From: Planosporangium thailandense
GTDB taxonomy: Bacteria; Actinomycetota; Actinomycetes; Mycobacteriales; Micromonosporaceae
Assembly (NCBI RefSeq): GCF_011947195.1
Contig: NZ_JAATVY010000042.1
Coordinates: 1-39,898 of the forward strand
Reading direction: 5' to 3'
Length of the DNA stretch: 39,898 nt
The position numbers and the translations under genes are program-made. How positions within the stretch are numbered: the first letter of the stretch is position 1; every line of letters begins with the position of its first letter. The notes beneath the pieces are model-generated. The model had not been told where the DNA came from, did no database searches, and worked only from the letters and a program-made list of their open reading frames with translations. Positions 23,359 to 31,796 of this stretch are shown here, piece by piece.

Positions 23359-24366
23359 ATGACGATCTACATCGGCTCGTACACGCCGGAGGCCGGCGGC
23401 GAGGGCACCGGCATCTCGGTGTGGGACGCTCGGCTGCGCCCCGCCGCGCCGAGCCTCGCCTGCGCGGCTCCGTCCTGGCTGGTCGCCCACCCGCAGGCGC
23501 CGGTGCTGTACGCGGTGAGCGAGCTCGACGACGGCGCGGTGAACGCGCTGGCGATCGCCGCCGACGGCTCGCTGCGCCCGCTGTCCCGGCAGCCCAGCGG
23601 CGGCTCCGCCCCCTGCCACCTGTCCGTGACCGGCGACGGACGGTACCTGCTGTGCGCCAACTACGGCAGCGGCAGCGTCGCCGTCTTCGGCCTCGCCGAC
23701 GACGGCGCCCTGGACGCCCGGACCGACCTGGTCAGCCACCACGGCGGCGGGCCCGACCCCGCCCGGCAGGAGGGCCCCCACACGCACGAGGTGGTGGCCG
23801 ACGGCGGTGAGGTGGTCGCCGTCGACCTCGGCACCGACACGCTGTACGGGTACCGGCTGACGCCCGACGGGGCCCTGACGCCGACCTGGCGGACGCACGC
23901 CGGCCCCGGTATCGGGCCGCGCCATCTCGTGAGCGCGCCGACCGGCCTCCGGTACGTCTCCGACGAGCTGGCCTCGACGGTCTCGATCTACGAGCCGGCC
24001 CCCGGCGGGGGCCTGCGCCTGGTGCACCGGCAGCCGGCGACGCTCACCGAACCCACCGGGCCCAACCAGCCGTCAGAGCTCGCACTGTCGGCCGACGGCC
24101 GGTTCCTCTACGTCGCCAACCGGGGCAACGACACGGTGGTCACGTTCGCCGTCGACGGCGCCGCGCTGACCGGCGTCGCCGAGACGCCCACCGGCGGGCA
24201 CTGGCCGCGCCACTTCGTCATCGACGGCGACCTGATGTACGTGGCGAACCAGAAGTCCGACGACGTGACCGTCCTGCGCGTCGATCCGTCGAGCGGGGTA
24301 CCGCACCCGACCGGGGACCGCATCGACGTGCCGGACCCCGTCTGCGTACTGATCCGGCGAGCGTAG
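23359..24366 (+). CDS. lactonase-family seven-bladed beta-propeller (6-phosphogluconolactonase-like)
   Basis: Predicted protein of 335 aa, similar to the YbhE/Pgl-type lactonase family. TIYIGSYTPEAGGEGTGISVW, SGGSAPCHLSVTGDGRYLLCANYGSGSVAVF, QEGPHTHEV and GRFLYVANRGNDTVVTF..HWPRHFVIDGDLMYVANQKSDDVTVL show the repeated blades and the usual His residues. It may hydrolyse 6-phosphogluconolactone or another sugar lactone. No pentose-phosphate genes are nearby, so the substrate is open. I chose ATG 23359 with AGAGGG eight bases upstream; GTG 23350 would add three residues. Confidence 0.88.
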   Translation: MTIYIGSYTPEAGGEGTGISVWDARLRPAAPSLACAAPSWLVAHPQAPVLYAVSELDDGAVNALAIAADGSLRPLSRQPSGGSAPCHLSVTGDGRYLLCANYGSGSVAVFGLADDGALDARTDLVSHHGGGPDPARQEGPHTHEVVADGGEVVAVDLGTDTLYGYRLTPDGALTPTWRTHAGPGIGPRHLVSAPTGLRYVSDELASTVSIYEPAPGGGLRLVHRQPATLTEPTGPNQPSELALSADGRFLYVANRGNDTVVTFAVDGAALTGVAETPTGGHWPRHFVIDGDLMYVANQKSDDVTVLRVDPSSGVPHPTGDRIDVPDPVCVLIRRA

Positions 24367-24458
24367 CCGACCCGGTCCGGTCCGACCCCGGACGTTTCAA
24401 ACCCCCCACCGGCAGGGCATCAACCGTCTCAATCGATCACGTGACGGGCAGGTGCGAC

Positions 24459-25928
24459 GTGTCCCTCTTCCGTACCAAGCCGGTGGAGCAGTCCATCCGG
24501 GAGACCGACGAGCCGGAGCACCGGCTGCGCCGGAACCTCTCCGCGCTGGACCTCACGGCGTTCGGCATCGGCGTCATCGTCGGCACCGGCATCTTCGTCC
24601 TGACCGGGCAGCAGGCCGCGCTCAACGCCGGCCCGGCGATCGTCATCTCGTTCGTCGTGGCCGGCACCGTCTGCGCGCTGGCCGCGATGTGTTACGCCGA
24701 GTTCGCCTCGACGGTGCCGGTGGCCGGCTCGGCGTACACCTTCTCCTACGCGACCCTCGGCGAGTTCATCGCCTGGATCATCGGCTGGGACCTCTGCCTG
24801 GAGCTGGCGCTGGGCGCCTCGGTCGTGTCCCGCGGCTGGTCGGCGTACTTCCAGCGGCTGCTCCACCTGCCGACCTGGCTCGCCGGCGACAAAGCCATCC
24901 CCGACTGGGGCGCGATCTTCATCGTTGTCGTGCTCGGCGTCGTCATGGTCGTCGGCATGAAGGTGTCCAGCCGGCTCACCAACATCCTGGTGGCGGTCAA
25001 GTTGGCCGTGATCCTGTTCGTAATCGGCCTCGGGCTCTTCTTCATCCGGTCGGCCAACTACACGCCGTTCATCCCGTCCGCGCAGTCCGCTCCCAGGACC
25101 AGCGGCGGCAACCAGCCGCTGGTCCAGCTGATCGCGGGCGTGACACCGCAGCACTTCGGCTGGTTCGGCATCCTCGCGGCGGCCGCGATCGTGTTCTTCG
25201 CCTACATCGGCTTCGACGTGGTGGCCACGACCGCCGAGGAGACCCGCAACCCGCAGCGCGACATGCCGCGCGGCATCATCGGCTCGCTCGCCATCTGCGC
25301 GCTGCTCTACGTGCTCACCTCCGCCGTCGTCACCGGCATGACGAAGTACACCAACCTCAACACCGGCGCGCCGCTGGCCAGGGCATTCGACCAGGTCGGA
25401 CAGGGCTGGGCGGCCAACGTGATCTCACTGGGCGCGATCTGCGGCATCACGACGGTGATCCTGGTGCTGATGCTCGGTCAGACCCGGGTGTTCTTCGCGA
25501 TGGCGCGCGACGGCCTGCTTCCGCAGGCCGTCGCCAGAGTCCACCCCCGGTTCGGCACCCCGTGGGTCATCACGATCATCACCTGCGCGGTGGTCGCGGC
25601 GCTCGCCGGCTTCATCCCGCTGTCGGAGCTGTCCGAGCTGACCAGCATCGGCACGCTGTTCGCGTTCGTGGTGGTCTCGATCGGCGTGATCGTCCTCCGC
25701 CGCACCCGGCCCGACCTGCCCCGGTCGTTCCGGGCGCCGGGCGTACCGTGGCTGCCGGCCGTCAGCGTCGCCGCGAGCATCTGGCTGATGTTCAACCTGC
25801 CGGTGCAGACCTGGATCCGGTTCGTGGTCTGGATGATCGTCGGGCTGGGCGTCTACTTCCTGTACGGGCGGCGTCACAGCCGCCTGCAGCGGTCGACCAC
25901 GGCGGAGGCTCAGCCCGCCGTGCGGTAG
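24459..25928 (+). CDS. amino acid permease, APC superfamily (cationic amino acid transporter-like)
   Basis: Predicted membrane protein of 489 aa with about 12 hydrophobic segments. LDLTAFGIGVIVGTGIFVLTGQ is the first helix motif of CAT/YfnA-type APC transporters, and FFAYIGFDVVATTAEETRNPQRDMPRGI is the conserved middle signature. The substrate is likely an amino acid; cationic ones are suggested by similarity only. I chose GTG 24459 because the following VSLFRTK..SIRETDEPEHRLRRNLSALDLT is the usual family N-terminus; GTG 24441 is possible. It converges on the acetyltransferase gene, overlapping by 19 bases. Confidence 0.94.
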   Translation: MSLFRTKPVEQSIRETDEPEHRLRRNLSALDLTAFGIGVIVGTGIFVLTGQQAALNAGPAIVISFVVAGTVCALAAMCYAEFASTVPVAGSAYTFSYATLGEFIAWIIGWDLCLELALGASVVSRGWSAYFQRLLHLPTWLAGDKAIPDWGAIFIVVVLGVVMVVGMKVSSRLTNILVAVKLAVILFVIGLGLFFIRSANYTPFIPSAQSAPRTSGGNQPLVQLIAGVTPQHFGWFGILAAAAIVFFAYIGFDVVATTAEETRNPQRDMPRGIIGSLAICALLYVLTSAVVTGMTKYTNLNTGAPLARAFDQVGQGWAANVISLGAICGITTVILVLMLGQTRVFFAMARDGLLPQAVARVHPRFGTPWVITIITCAVVAALAGFIPLSELSELTSIGTLFAFVVVSIGVIVLRRTRPDLPRSFRAPGVPWLPAVSVAASIWLMFNLPVQTWIRFVVWMIVGLGVYFLYGRRHSRLQRSTTAEAQPAVR

Positions 25929-26680
25929 TGGTAGCCGCAGATGTCGGTGAAGCCGGCCCGCCCGTACAGCCGGAGGGCCGCCAGGTTGCCGCGCTCCACC
26001 TGGAGATACAGGTGCTCGGTCCGGTGCGTGCCGGCCCAGCGGGCCAGGGCGGCGAGCACGCGGCGCGCCGCGCCTTCCCCGCGCGCCCGCGGAAGCGTCG
26101 CCATGCCGAACACCCCGGCCCAGCCGGTGTCGGCGACCGCGCGGCCCACCGCGACGACCTCGCCGGCGAGCATCGCCCGGGCGTACCCGCACGGCTGCTC
26201 CACCCGTTCGAGCAGGTCCCACTCGCCGCGGGGGTCACCGCCGTCGCCGTGCACGGCGTACCAGACGTCGAACCACGCGCGGGTCGGACGGTCCTCCAAC
26301 TCGACCCGCATCCCGCCCGCCGGTGCGAGATCCAGCACCCGCGCGGTCGCGGCCACCCGCAACGACACCGGGCTCTCCCGGCGGTAGCCGCGCTGCGCCA
26401 ACAGGGTGTCGAGCCCCGGCGGGCACGCGCCCGGACTGATCTGGAAGCGCGCGAGCGCGCCGCGGGCGGCGTAGAACGTCTCCGCCCCGATGACCCGGCG
26501 TAGCAACTCGTCGGGCCCGGCGCCACGATGTGGCAGCACGGTCCCCACCCACCAGGCGCAACGGGGGGCGTGGCGCAGCCACCACCCGTCCGTCTCCTCG
26601 ACGCGCTCGGCGGGCAGCGCCCGGGCCGCCCGCTCCTGCAAGCCCTTGATCAGCGCGGGGCTGGCCACGGAGGACGGCAC
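25910..26680 (-). CDS. GNAT-family N-acetyltransferase
   Basis: Predicted protein of 256 aa. The C-terminal half holds the GNAT acetyl-CoA site (VFGMATLPRARGEGAARRVLAALARWA, then LQVERGNLAALRLYGRAGF). The N-terminal half (GWWLRHAPRCAWWVGTVLPHRG) resembles a degenerate second GNAT domain. The acceptor is unknown. I chose GTG 26680, one base after the amidase stop (TAGGGTG), so the pair is probably co-translated. The frame is open upstream to 26806 inside the amidase gene, which I regard as a shadow. Confidence 0.85.
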   Translation of the reverse strand: MPSSVASPALIKGLQERAARALPAERVEETDGWWLRHAPRCAWWVGTVLPHRGAGPDELLRRVIGAETFYAARGALARFQISPGACPPGLDTLLAQRGYRRESPVSLRVAATARVLDLAPAGGMRVELEDRPTRAWFDVWYAVHGDGGDPRGEWDLLERVEQPCGYARAMLAGEVVAVGRAVADTGWAGVFGMATLPRARGEGAARRVLAALARWAGTHRTEHLYLQVERGNLAALRLYGRAGFTDICGYHYRTAG

Positions 26681-26681
26681 C

Positions 26682-28184
26682 CTACCCGAGTACCCGTACC
26701 AGCTCGTCGGTGCGCACGGTGGTCGGCGGCGCCGGCGGTGGCGTCCAGCCGCCGAAGATCCGTTCCAGCTCGAGGGCGACCGCGATCGACACGTGGTCGC
26801 GCCCATGCCCGGCCGCGACCTGCACCCCGAGTGGCAGCCCGTGCGGATCCAGCCCGAGCGGCGTCTGTGTCACGGGCACCCCGGCCAGGTTGAACGGGAC
26901 CACGTGCGCCAGCCACCACGGCCGGCCGACGGTACGCCCGTGCCGGGGCGCGGTCGTCGCGAGCGTCGGCTCCAGCAGCACACCGTCGCCGATCGCCGCG
27001 GAAAGCTCGGCGGCGATGCACTCCCCCGCTTCGATCAGCCGCTCGGCCCAGCGTCGCGGCAGTCGGGCGTGTGCCTGTTCCGCGACCAGCAGGAGGCGGG
27101 TGGCCACGGTGTGGGGCCCGCCGCGCCGCAGCAGCGCGCGCCAGTCCACGTCGTGCGCGCCGGCGGCGAACAGCACGTCCCGCGCCCCGATGCCGGAGGT
27201 GCGCGCCAGGGTGGTCACGTACGACTCGACGGCGCGGCGCAGGCGGGGCATCCGCCGCCGCTGCACCCGCGCACCGGCGGCGGCGAGCGCGCCGGCGGCC
27301 CGCTCCCGTGCCCACAGCATGTCGTCGCTGGCGATCAGGGGCCAGCACTCGTCGATCAGCAGCACCGGCAGGCCCCGCAGTGAGACGTCGGCCGGGTCGC
27401 CGAGGTGCGCCGCGCCGCCGGCGCCGGACCCCGCCGCCAGCGGATCGACGCCGTCGGGACCGGCCAGGATCCGCAGCAGCGGCATGAGGTCCTCGGCCCG
27501 CCGGGCCAGGGGACCGTGGGCGAACAGCGGCCGGTTGCCGTCGTCGCACGGCGGCCACGAACCGGTCGTCGGCACCAGACCGCGGGAGGGCTTGTGACCG
27601 AAGACTCCGCAGCAGAAGGCCGGGATCCGGATCGAGCCGCCGATGTCGGAGCCCAGCCCGAACGGCGAGGCTCCGCTGCCGATCGCCGCTCCCTCTCCCC
27701 CGGACGAGCCGCCCGCCGTACGGGCCGGGTCGTACGGGTTGCGGGTACGCCCGTAGAGCCGGTTCTCCGACTCCACCCACAGGCACATCTCGGACGTGTT
27801 GGTGGCGCCGAGCACGATCGCCCCCGCTTCCACCAGCCGCTGCGCGGCCGGCGCGGTACTCCCGGCGGGGACGCCACCCCGGGCCACCACGCCCGCGCTG
27901 TTGGGCAGTCCCGCGAAGGCCACCGCCTCCTTGACGGTGCACGGCACGCCGAGCAGCGGTGGGAGCGGCTCTCCCGACGAGGCGGCGGCCACCCGGGCGT
28001 CGGCGGCCCGCGCTTCCGCCCGCGCGGCGTCGAACCGGTCGGCCACGACGGCGTTGAGCCGTGGATTGACCCGCTGGACCGCCGCGATGTGCTCCTCCAC
28101 CACGTCACTGGCGCTGATGCGGCGCTGTCTGATCGCGGCCGCCAGCGCCGTGGCCGACATGTCGGTAAAGGCGAACGAGCTCAC
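26682..28184 (-). CDS. amidase (amidase signature family)
   Basis: Predicted protein of 500 aa. The Ser-cisSer-Lys triad is intact: K85 in PCTVKEA, S160 in AGGSSGGEGA and S184 in GSDIGGSIRIPA, with the same spacing as fatty-acid amide hydrolase. It hydrolyses an unidentified amide; lack of gatB/gatC neighbours argues against a GatA role. There is no signal peptide. I chose GTG 28184 because GGGAGG sits just upstream; the frame is open to 28253. It is followed without a gap by the acetyltransferase, suggesting linked metabolism of an amine or amide. Confidence 0.93.
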   Translation of the reverse strand: MSSFAFTDMSATALAAAIRQRRISASDVVEEHIAAVQRVNPRLNAVVADRFDAARAEARAADARVAAASSGEPLPPLLGVPCTVKEAVAFAGLPNSAGVVARGGVPAGSTAPAAQRLVEAGAIVLGATNTSEMCLWVESENRLYGRTRNPYDPARTAGGSSGGEGAAIGSGASPFGLGSDIGGSIRIPAFCCGVFGHKPSRGLVPTTGSWPPCDDGNRPLFAHGPLARRAEDLMPLLRILAGPDGVDPLAAGSGAGGAAHLGDPADVSLRGLPVLLIDECWPLIASDDMLWARERAAGALAAAGARVQRRRMPRLRRAVESYVTTLARTSGIGARDVLFAAGAHDVDWRALLRRGGPHTVATRLLLVAEQAHARLPRRWAERLIEAGECIAAELSAAIGDGVLLEPTLATTAPRHGRTVGRPWWLAHVVPFNLAGVPVTQTPLGLDPHGLPLGVQVAAGHGRDHVSIAVALELERIFGGWTPPPAPPTTVRTDELVRVLG

Positions 28185-28512
28185 ACGACCTCCCGCTGTC
28201 TTCGTTGCGCAGACAAGCAACGTACCGACGGGTAACTTCCTTGCCAAGCGCAACTCACACCCCTCTTCGGGCGGCGCGGCGGCGAATTAGTTCGCAGAAC
28301 CGGTGAACCGACCCGTGTACGGGCGCGTACTCAGGGATGAAAGTCGATCCGGTCAGTACGGGGCGAGGTGCCCGAGCCCTGCTCAGACCGGCGGGTAACG
28401 GCGCAGCCGGGGTCGCTTGCGACTCGGGTGGCCGGCGAGACGACAGCACCAGGGCAACCGTGGGCCGCCAGCCCACCGGATACCTGACACCCATGCGTAC
28501 CAAGGAGGAGAC
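28185..28512. promoter_or_regulatory. divergent intergenic region, amidase / secreted repeat protein
   Basis: 328 bases between divergent starts. Only a short imperfect palindrome (CCCGT-GT-ACGGG, 28312-28323) and the AGGAGGA ribosome site of the next gene stand out. Both promoters must be here, but I cannot place them. No gene is supported. Confidence 0.4.
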
Positions 28513-29256
28513 GTGATCCGAGCCAGCCGCGCAGCATACCTCGTCTGCGGCGTGCTCACCGCACTCGCACTGGCGGGGTGGGGCGTCCGGGCGGCCGGAA
28601 CGCCGCACAACAACACGACGACCACGAACAACGCCGCCAGCAACACGGTTCCGCTGGCCGCGCCCACGAACTCCGCACCGGCGGCCGGTGGAACCGCAGG
28701 CGGTGACCAGGGTCAGGCGGCTCAGGGCGGCGACGCCGCTGCCGCGAACGGTAACAACAACGCCGCCCCGGCCGCCGCGCCGGCGATCGGCGACAAGACC
28801 GGCACGCTGGCCGCGAAGACCATCGCCCGCATGGGCCAGGTCGTGGTCGACGACAACGGCTTTGTGCTCTACCGCTTCGACAAGGACAGCGCCAACCCGC
28901 CCACCTCCAACTGCAAGGACAAGTGCGCCCAGGTGTGGCCGCCCGTGACGTCCACCGACGGCAACATTCCGCAGCTTCAAGGCGTCGACCAGGCGCTGGT
29001 CGGCACGATCCAGCGCCCCGACGGCGTCACCCAGGTCACCCTCGCCGGCTGGCCGCTGTACCGCTACATCGGCGACAAGGCCCCGGGCAAGTGGACCGGC
29101 CAGGGCGTCGGCCACACCTGGTGGGTCATCAGCCCCAACGGCAAGAAGAACCTGACCTGCGTGCCGACCGGAACGCCGACGGCTGTGCCGCCGCCGACCT
29201 CCGACAACAACAACTCCGGTAGCGGCAACAACGGCGGCAGCAGCAGCGGCTACTGA
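28513..29256 (+). CDS. secreted COG4315-type repeat protein (Lipoprotein_15-like)
   Basis: Predicted exported protein of 247 aa. A signal segment (AYLVCGVLTALALAGWGVRAAG) comes first. A low-complexity Asn/Ala/Gly/Thr linker covers about residues 35-95. Two copies of the secreted-repeat domain follow: VVVDDNGFVLYRFDKDS..NCKDKCAQVWPPV and VTLAGWPLYRYIGDKAPGKWTGQGVGHTWWVISPNGKK. Related proteins are often lipoproteins, but I see no lipobox Cys at the expected place (LAGWG), so it is probably secreted or N-terminally anchored. The C-tail is Asn/Gly/Ser-rich. GTG 28513 has a strong AGGAGGA site. The function of the family is unknown; some members occur with redox or heme genes, as the flavoprotein cluster at 31797 might suggest here. 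Confidence 0.88.
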   Translation: MIRASRAAYLVCGVLTALALAGWGVRAAGTPHNNTTTTNNAASNTVPLAAPTNSAPAAGGTAGGDQGQAAQGGDAAAANGNNNAAPAAAPAIGDKTGTLAAKTIARMGQVVVDDNGFVLYRFDKDSANPPTSNCKDKCAQVWPPVTSTDGNIPQLQGVDQALVGTIQRPDGVTQVTLAGWPLYRYIGDKAPGKWTGQGVGHTWWVISPNGKKNLTCVPTGTPTAVPPPTSDNNNSGSGNNGGSSSGY

Positions 29257-29300
29257 TCGCCTCCCGGGTCGCCGGCCCGTCCCGAAGATCCTCTCAGACC

Positions 29301-29342
29301 CCCGCGGCGTCGTCACCAGTCGGCTGGTGGCGGCGCCGCGGG
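29301..29342 (+). terminator. strong rho-independent-like terminator
   Basis: A 19-bp stem (29301-29319 with 29324-29342), fully paired in RNA when two G-U pairs are allowed, closes a tetraloop (tcgg), 44 bases after the stop of the secreted-repeat gene. GTTTGT follows. Confidence 0.85.
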
Positions 29343-29552
29343 CCGTTTGTCGTCACAGCCCCGCTGTCGTGCGCCGTGAAGTCCCCGCTGTCGTATAGCT
29401 CACCGCCCGGCATGGATCATGGTGGGTACGGGTCGGGCCGGTCCCGGCGCACGCCGACCGGTCACGGCCGCCGGGCGCCGCGGCGCGGCCATCTTGTGTG
29501 GGCCGGCCCGCGCTCGGGTACGCGGCGCGAGACACGACAGAAGGGGCACACC

Positions 29553-30410
29553 ATGACCATGGCGGTTCTGGGTACGGGAATCATGGGCTCGGCGATGGCC
29601 CGCAACTGGCTGCGGGCGGGCGAGACGGTTCGGGTGTGGAACCGCACCCGCGCCAAGGCCGAGCCCCTGATCGAGGCCGGCGCCGAGGTGGCCGACGACC
29701 CGGGCGCCGCGGTCGACGGCGTCGACGTGATCGTGACGATGCTCTACGACGTCGACGCGGTGGCGGAGGCCATCGAGGCGGCCGGGGACCGGATCCCCGC
29801 CGGAGCGCTGTGGCTGCAGACGAGCACCGTCGGCATCGACGGCGCGCAGCGCCTCGCCGACCTGGCCGAACGGTACCGGCTCAGCTACGTCGACGTACCG
29901 GTCGTCGGCACGAAGGAGCCGGCCGAACAGGGAAAGCTCACCGCCCTGGCCTCCGGCCCCGACGAGCTACGCGACCGGGTGGAAGCGCTGCTGCGCCCGA
30001 TCGCCTCGAAGGCGCTGTGGCTCGGCCCGGCGGGTACCGGCAGCCGCATGAAGCTCGTGGCCAACACCTGGGTGCTCACCGCGACCGCCGGCGTGTCCAA
30101 CGCGATCGCGCTCGCCGACGCGCTGGGGCTCGACGGCACGGACTTCCTCGATGTGATCAGCGGCGGGCCGCTGGATCTGCGGTACGCCCACGTGAAGGGC
30201 GCGCAGATGATGCGACGCGAGTTCCCGGCGTCGTTCCCGGTCAGCGGCGCGCTCAAGGACGCGACGCTCATCCTCGCCGCCGGCGAGTCCGCCGGGGTGG
30301 ACCTGGCCGCCGTCGAGGCCGCCCGGCGGCTGCTGGACGCGGTGGCCGAGCGCAGCCACCGCGACGACGACATGTCGGCGATGTACCTGGCGGCGCGCCG
30401 GGCCGTCTGA
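29553..30410 (+). CDS. NAD(P)-dependent beta-hydroxyacid dehydrogenase (HIBADH/6PGDH-like)
   Basis: Predicted protein of 285 aa. The N-terminal Rossmann site is MAVLGTGIMGSAMARNWLRAG with NRTRAKAE after the second strand, suggesting NADP preference (Arg after the Asn). DVPVVGTKEPAEQGKLTALASG is the substrate site, and GSRMKLVANTWVLTATAG holds the catalytic Lys. These enzymes oxidise 3-hydroxy acids such as 3-hydroxyisobutyrate or reduce short aldehydes. I chose ATG 29553, with AGAAGGGG upstream. The 210 bases before it show no other gene. Short tandem repeats cover the stop codon. Confidence 0.92.
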   Translation: MTMAVLGTGIMGSAMARNWLRAGETVRVWNRTRAKAEPLIEAGAEVADDPGAAVDGVDVIVTMLYDVDAVAEAIEAAGDRIPAGALWLQTSTVGIDGAQRLADLAERYRLSYVDVPVVGTKEPAEQGKLTALASGPDELRDRVEALLRPIASKALWLGPAGTGSRMKLVANTWVLTATAGVSNAIALADALGLDGTDFLDVISGGPLDLRYAHVKGAQMMRREFPASFPVSGALKDATLILAAGESAGVDLAAVEAARRLLDAVAERSHRDDDMSAMYLAARRAV

Positions 30411-30451
30411 ACCTGCCGGGCCGTCTGAACCTGCCGGGCCGTCTGAACCTG
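30400..30451 (+). repeat. three 18-bp tandem repeats over the dehydrogenase stop codon
   Basis: Two full units (30400-30417, 30418-30435) and one partial unit (30436-30451) of GGGCCGTCTGAACCTGCC. Each carries a TGA in the same frame (30408, 30426, 30444), so read-through of the first would meet another stop. Confidence 0.92.
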
Positions 30452-30461
30452 AGGGCAGGAG

Positions 30462-30487
30462 GCCGGCGGGCCACCGCGCCCGCCGGC
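30462..30487. terminator. bidirectional terminator hairpin between converging genes
   Basis: A perfect 10-bp stem (GCCGGCGGGC, 30462-30471, with 30478-30487) and a 6-base loop lie between the dehydrogenase and the opposing GlgC-like gene, two bases from the latter's stop. Confidence 0.75.
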
Positions 30488-30489
30488 GC

Positions 30490-31680
30490 TCAGCCCGCCG
30501 GCTCGTCCCGGCGTACCCGGGCGCCGGCGGCGACCACCGCGCCCGGCGCCACCCGGGCACCCGCTGCGACCAGCACGACGCCGGAGTCGGACCGCTCGCC
30601 TTCCACCCGCGCGCCGGCGCCGATGCGGGCCCCCGCGTCGACGATGGCAGCGGTGACGACCGCCCCGCGCTCGACCACCGCGCCGGGCAGCAGCACCGAG
30701 TCGACGACCCGTGCGCCGGGGTGCACCACGACGTCGGGCGACAGCACCGACCGCTCCACCCGTCCGCCCACCCGCGCGCCCGGGGCCAGCAGCACGTCGA
30801 CCACCTCGGCGCCCCGCTCGACCCGGGCCGCGCCGTGCCGGGCTTGCGCGGCGAGCATCGGCCACGCCGGGTCGTCGAGCCGGATCGGCGGCTGGGCGCC
30901 GACCAGTTCCAGGTGCGCGGCCAGGTAGGCCGGGACGGTGCCCAGGTCCCGCCAGTAGCCGCCGAGGCGGTACTCGACCGCGGTCGCCTCGTTGACCAAC
31001 GCCGGCAGCAGCGCGTCGCCCAGGTCGCCCGGCCCGTCGTCGCCGGCCTTCGCGGCGATCTCGTCCAGCAGGTCGAGTGTCCGACCGGGTGCGAACACGA
31101 ACACCTCGGTGGCGACCAGGTCGGTGGCCGGCTCGTCCGGCTTGTAGACGTACTCGGTGACCCGGCCGCCGGCGACGCGTACCACGCCGTACCGGCCGGC
31201 CTCCTCGATCGGACGGCGGGTCGTCACCATCGTCACGTCGGCGCGCGCGTCGGCGTGCGCCCGCACCACGTCGGCGTAGTCCAGCCGGTACACCGCGTCG
31301 GCGCTCACGACCACCAGGTGTTCGGGAGCGAACTCGCGGATCAGGGGCGCCTGCCGCCACAGCGCGTCGGCGGTGCCGCGGTGCCAGCTCTCCCCCGGCA
31401 CGCTCGGGTCGGGGTGCAGGATCAGCAGGCCGCCGTGGGTGCGGTCGAGGTCCCACGGCCGGCCGTTGGCCAGGTGGTCGGCGATGGACGCGGCGTGAAA
31501 CTGCTCGATCACCCATACGTCGTCGATGCCGGAGTGGTGCGCGTTGGACAGCGGCACGTCGATGAGCCGGTACGCGCCGCCGAACGGCACGGCCGGCTTG
31601 GCACGGTGTTCGGTCAGCAGTTCCAGTCGACCGCCGGCGCCGCCGGCGAGCACGAGCATGAGGATGCGGGGACGGGCCAT
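30490..31680 (-). CDS. GlgC-like sugar-1-phosphate nucleotidyltransferase
   Basis: Predicted protein of 396 aa. It has the two parts of ADP-glucose pyrophosphorylases: a nucleotidyltransferase domain (LVLAGGAGGRLELLTEHRAKPAVPFGGAYRLID, then GTADALWRQ, VSADAVYRLDY, GGYWRDLGT) and a left-handed beta-helix from about residue 290 (many AxVxxGAxV hexapeptides). Differences from bona fide GlgC include LELLT for LxPLT and ADA for GDH at the metal-binding region. It probably activates a sugar phosphate; glycogen synthesis is possible but no other glg gene is near. ATG 31680 is the only good start. Confidence 0.85.
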   Translation of the reverse strand: MARPRILMLVLAGGAGGRLELLTEHRAKPAVPFGGAYRLIDVPLSNAHHSGIDDVWVIEQFHAASIADHLANGRPWDLDRTHGGLLILHPDPSVPGESWHRGTADALWRQAPLIREFAPEHLVVVSADAVYRLDYADVVRAHADARADVTMVTTRRPIEEAGRYGVVRVAGGRVTEYVYKPDEPATDLVATEVFVFAPGRTLDLLDEIAAKAGDDGPGDLGDALLPALVNEATAVEYRLGGYWRDLGTVPAYLAAHLELVGAQPPIRLDDPAWPMLAAQARHGAARVERGAEVVDVLLAPGARVGGRVERSVLSPDVVVHPGARVVDSVLLPGAVVERGAVVTAAIVDAGARIGAGARVEGERSDSGVVLVAAGARVAPGAVVAAGARVRRDEPAG

Positions 31681-31723
31681 GCGCCTGACTTACCCGGCGT
31701 AGCGGACACTCTACCGGCATATC

Positions 31724-31751
31724 GAATTCACAGGTTGTGCAAAGAATTCAC
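31724..31751. promoter_or_regulatory. direct repeat GAATTCAC upstream of the flavocytochrome operon
   Basis: GAATTCAC occurs at 31724-31731 and 31744-31751, exactly 20 bases apart (about two helical turns), in an AT-rich patch that is unusual here. It lies between the divergent GlgC-like gene and the flavocytochrome start at 31797. A likely binding site for a dimeric regulator. Confidence 0.5.
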
Positions 31752-31796
31752 CAAGCTTCGTGCCCGATAGTCGATTCCGACGACGAAGGAGGCCAG

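Noticed and set aside
24375-24440. tRNA-like TTTCAAACC segment before the permease
   Set aside because: No acceptor stem, D-arm or T-arm can be paired around it.
24452-26503. A 683-codon + strand frame over the permease and acetyltransferase genes
   Set aside because: Arg/Gly/Pro-rich shadow of two well-recognised genes.
26681-26806. Longer N-terminus of the acetyltransferase
   Set aside because: It would overlap the amidase gene and has Arg/Ser-rich shadow composition; GTG 26680 fits the tight junction.
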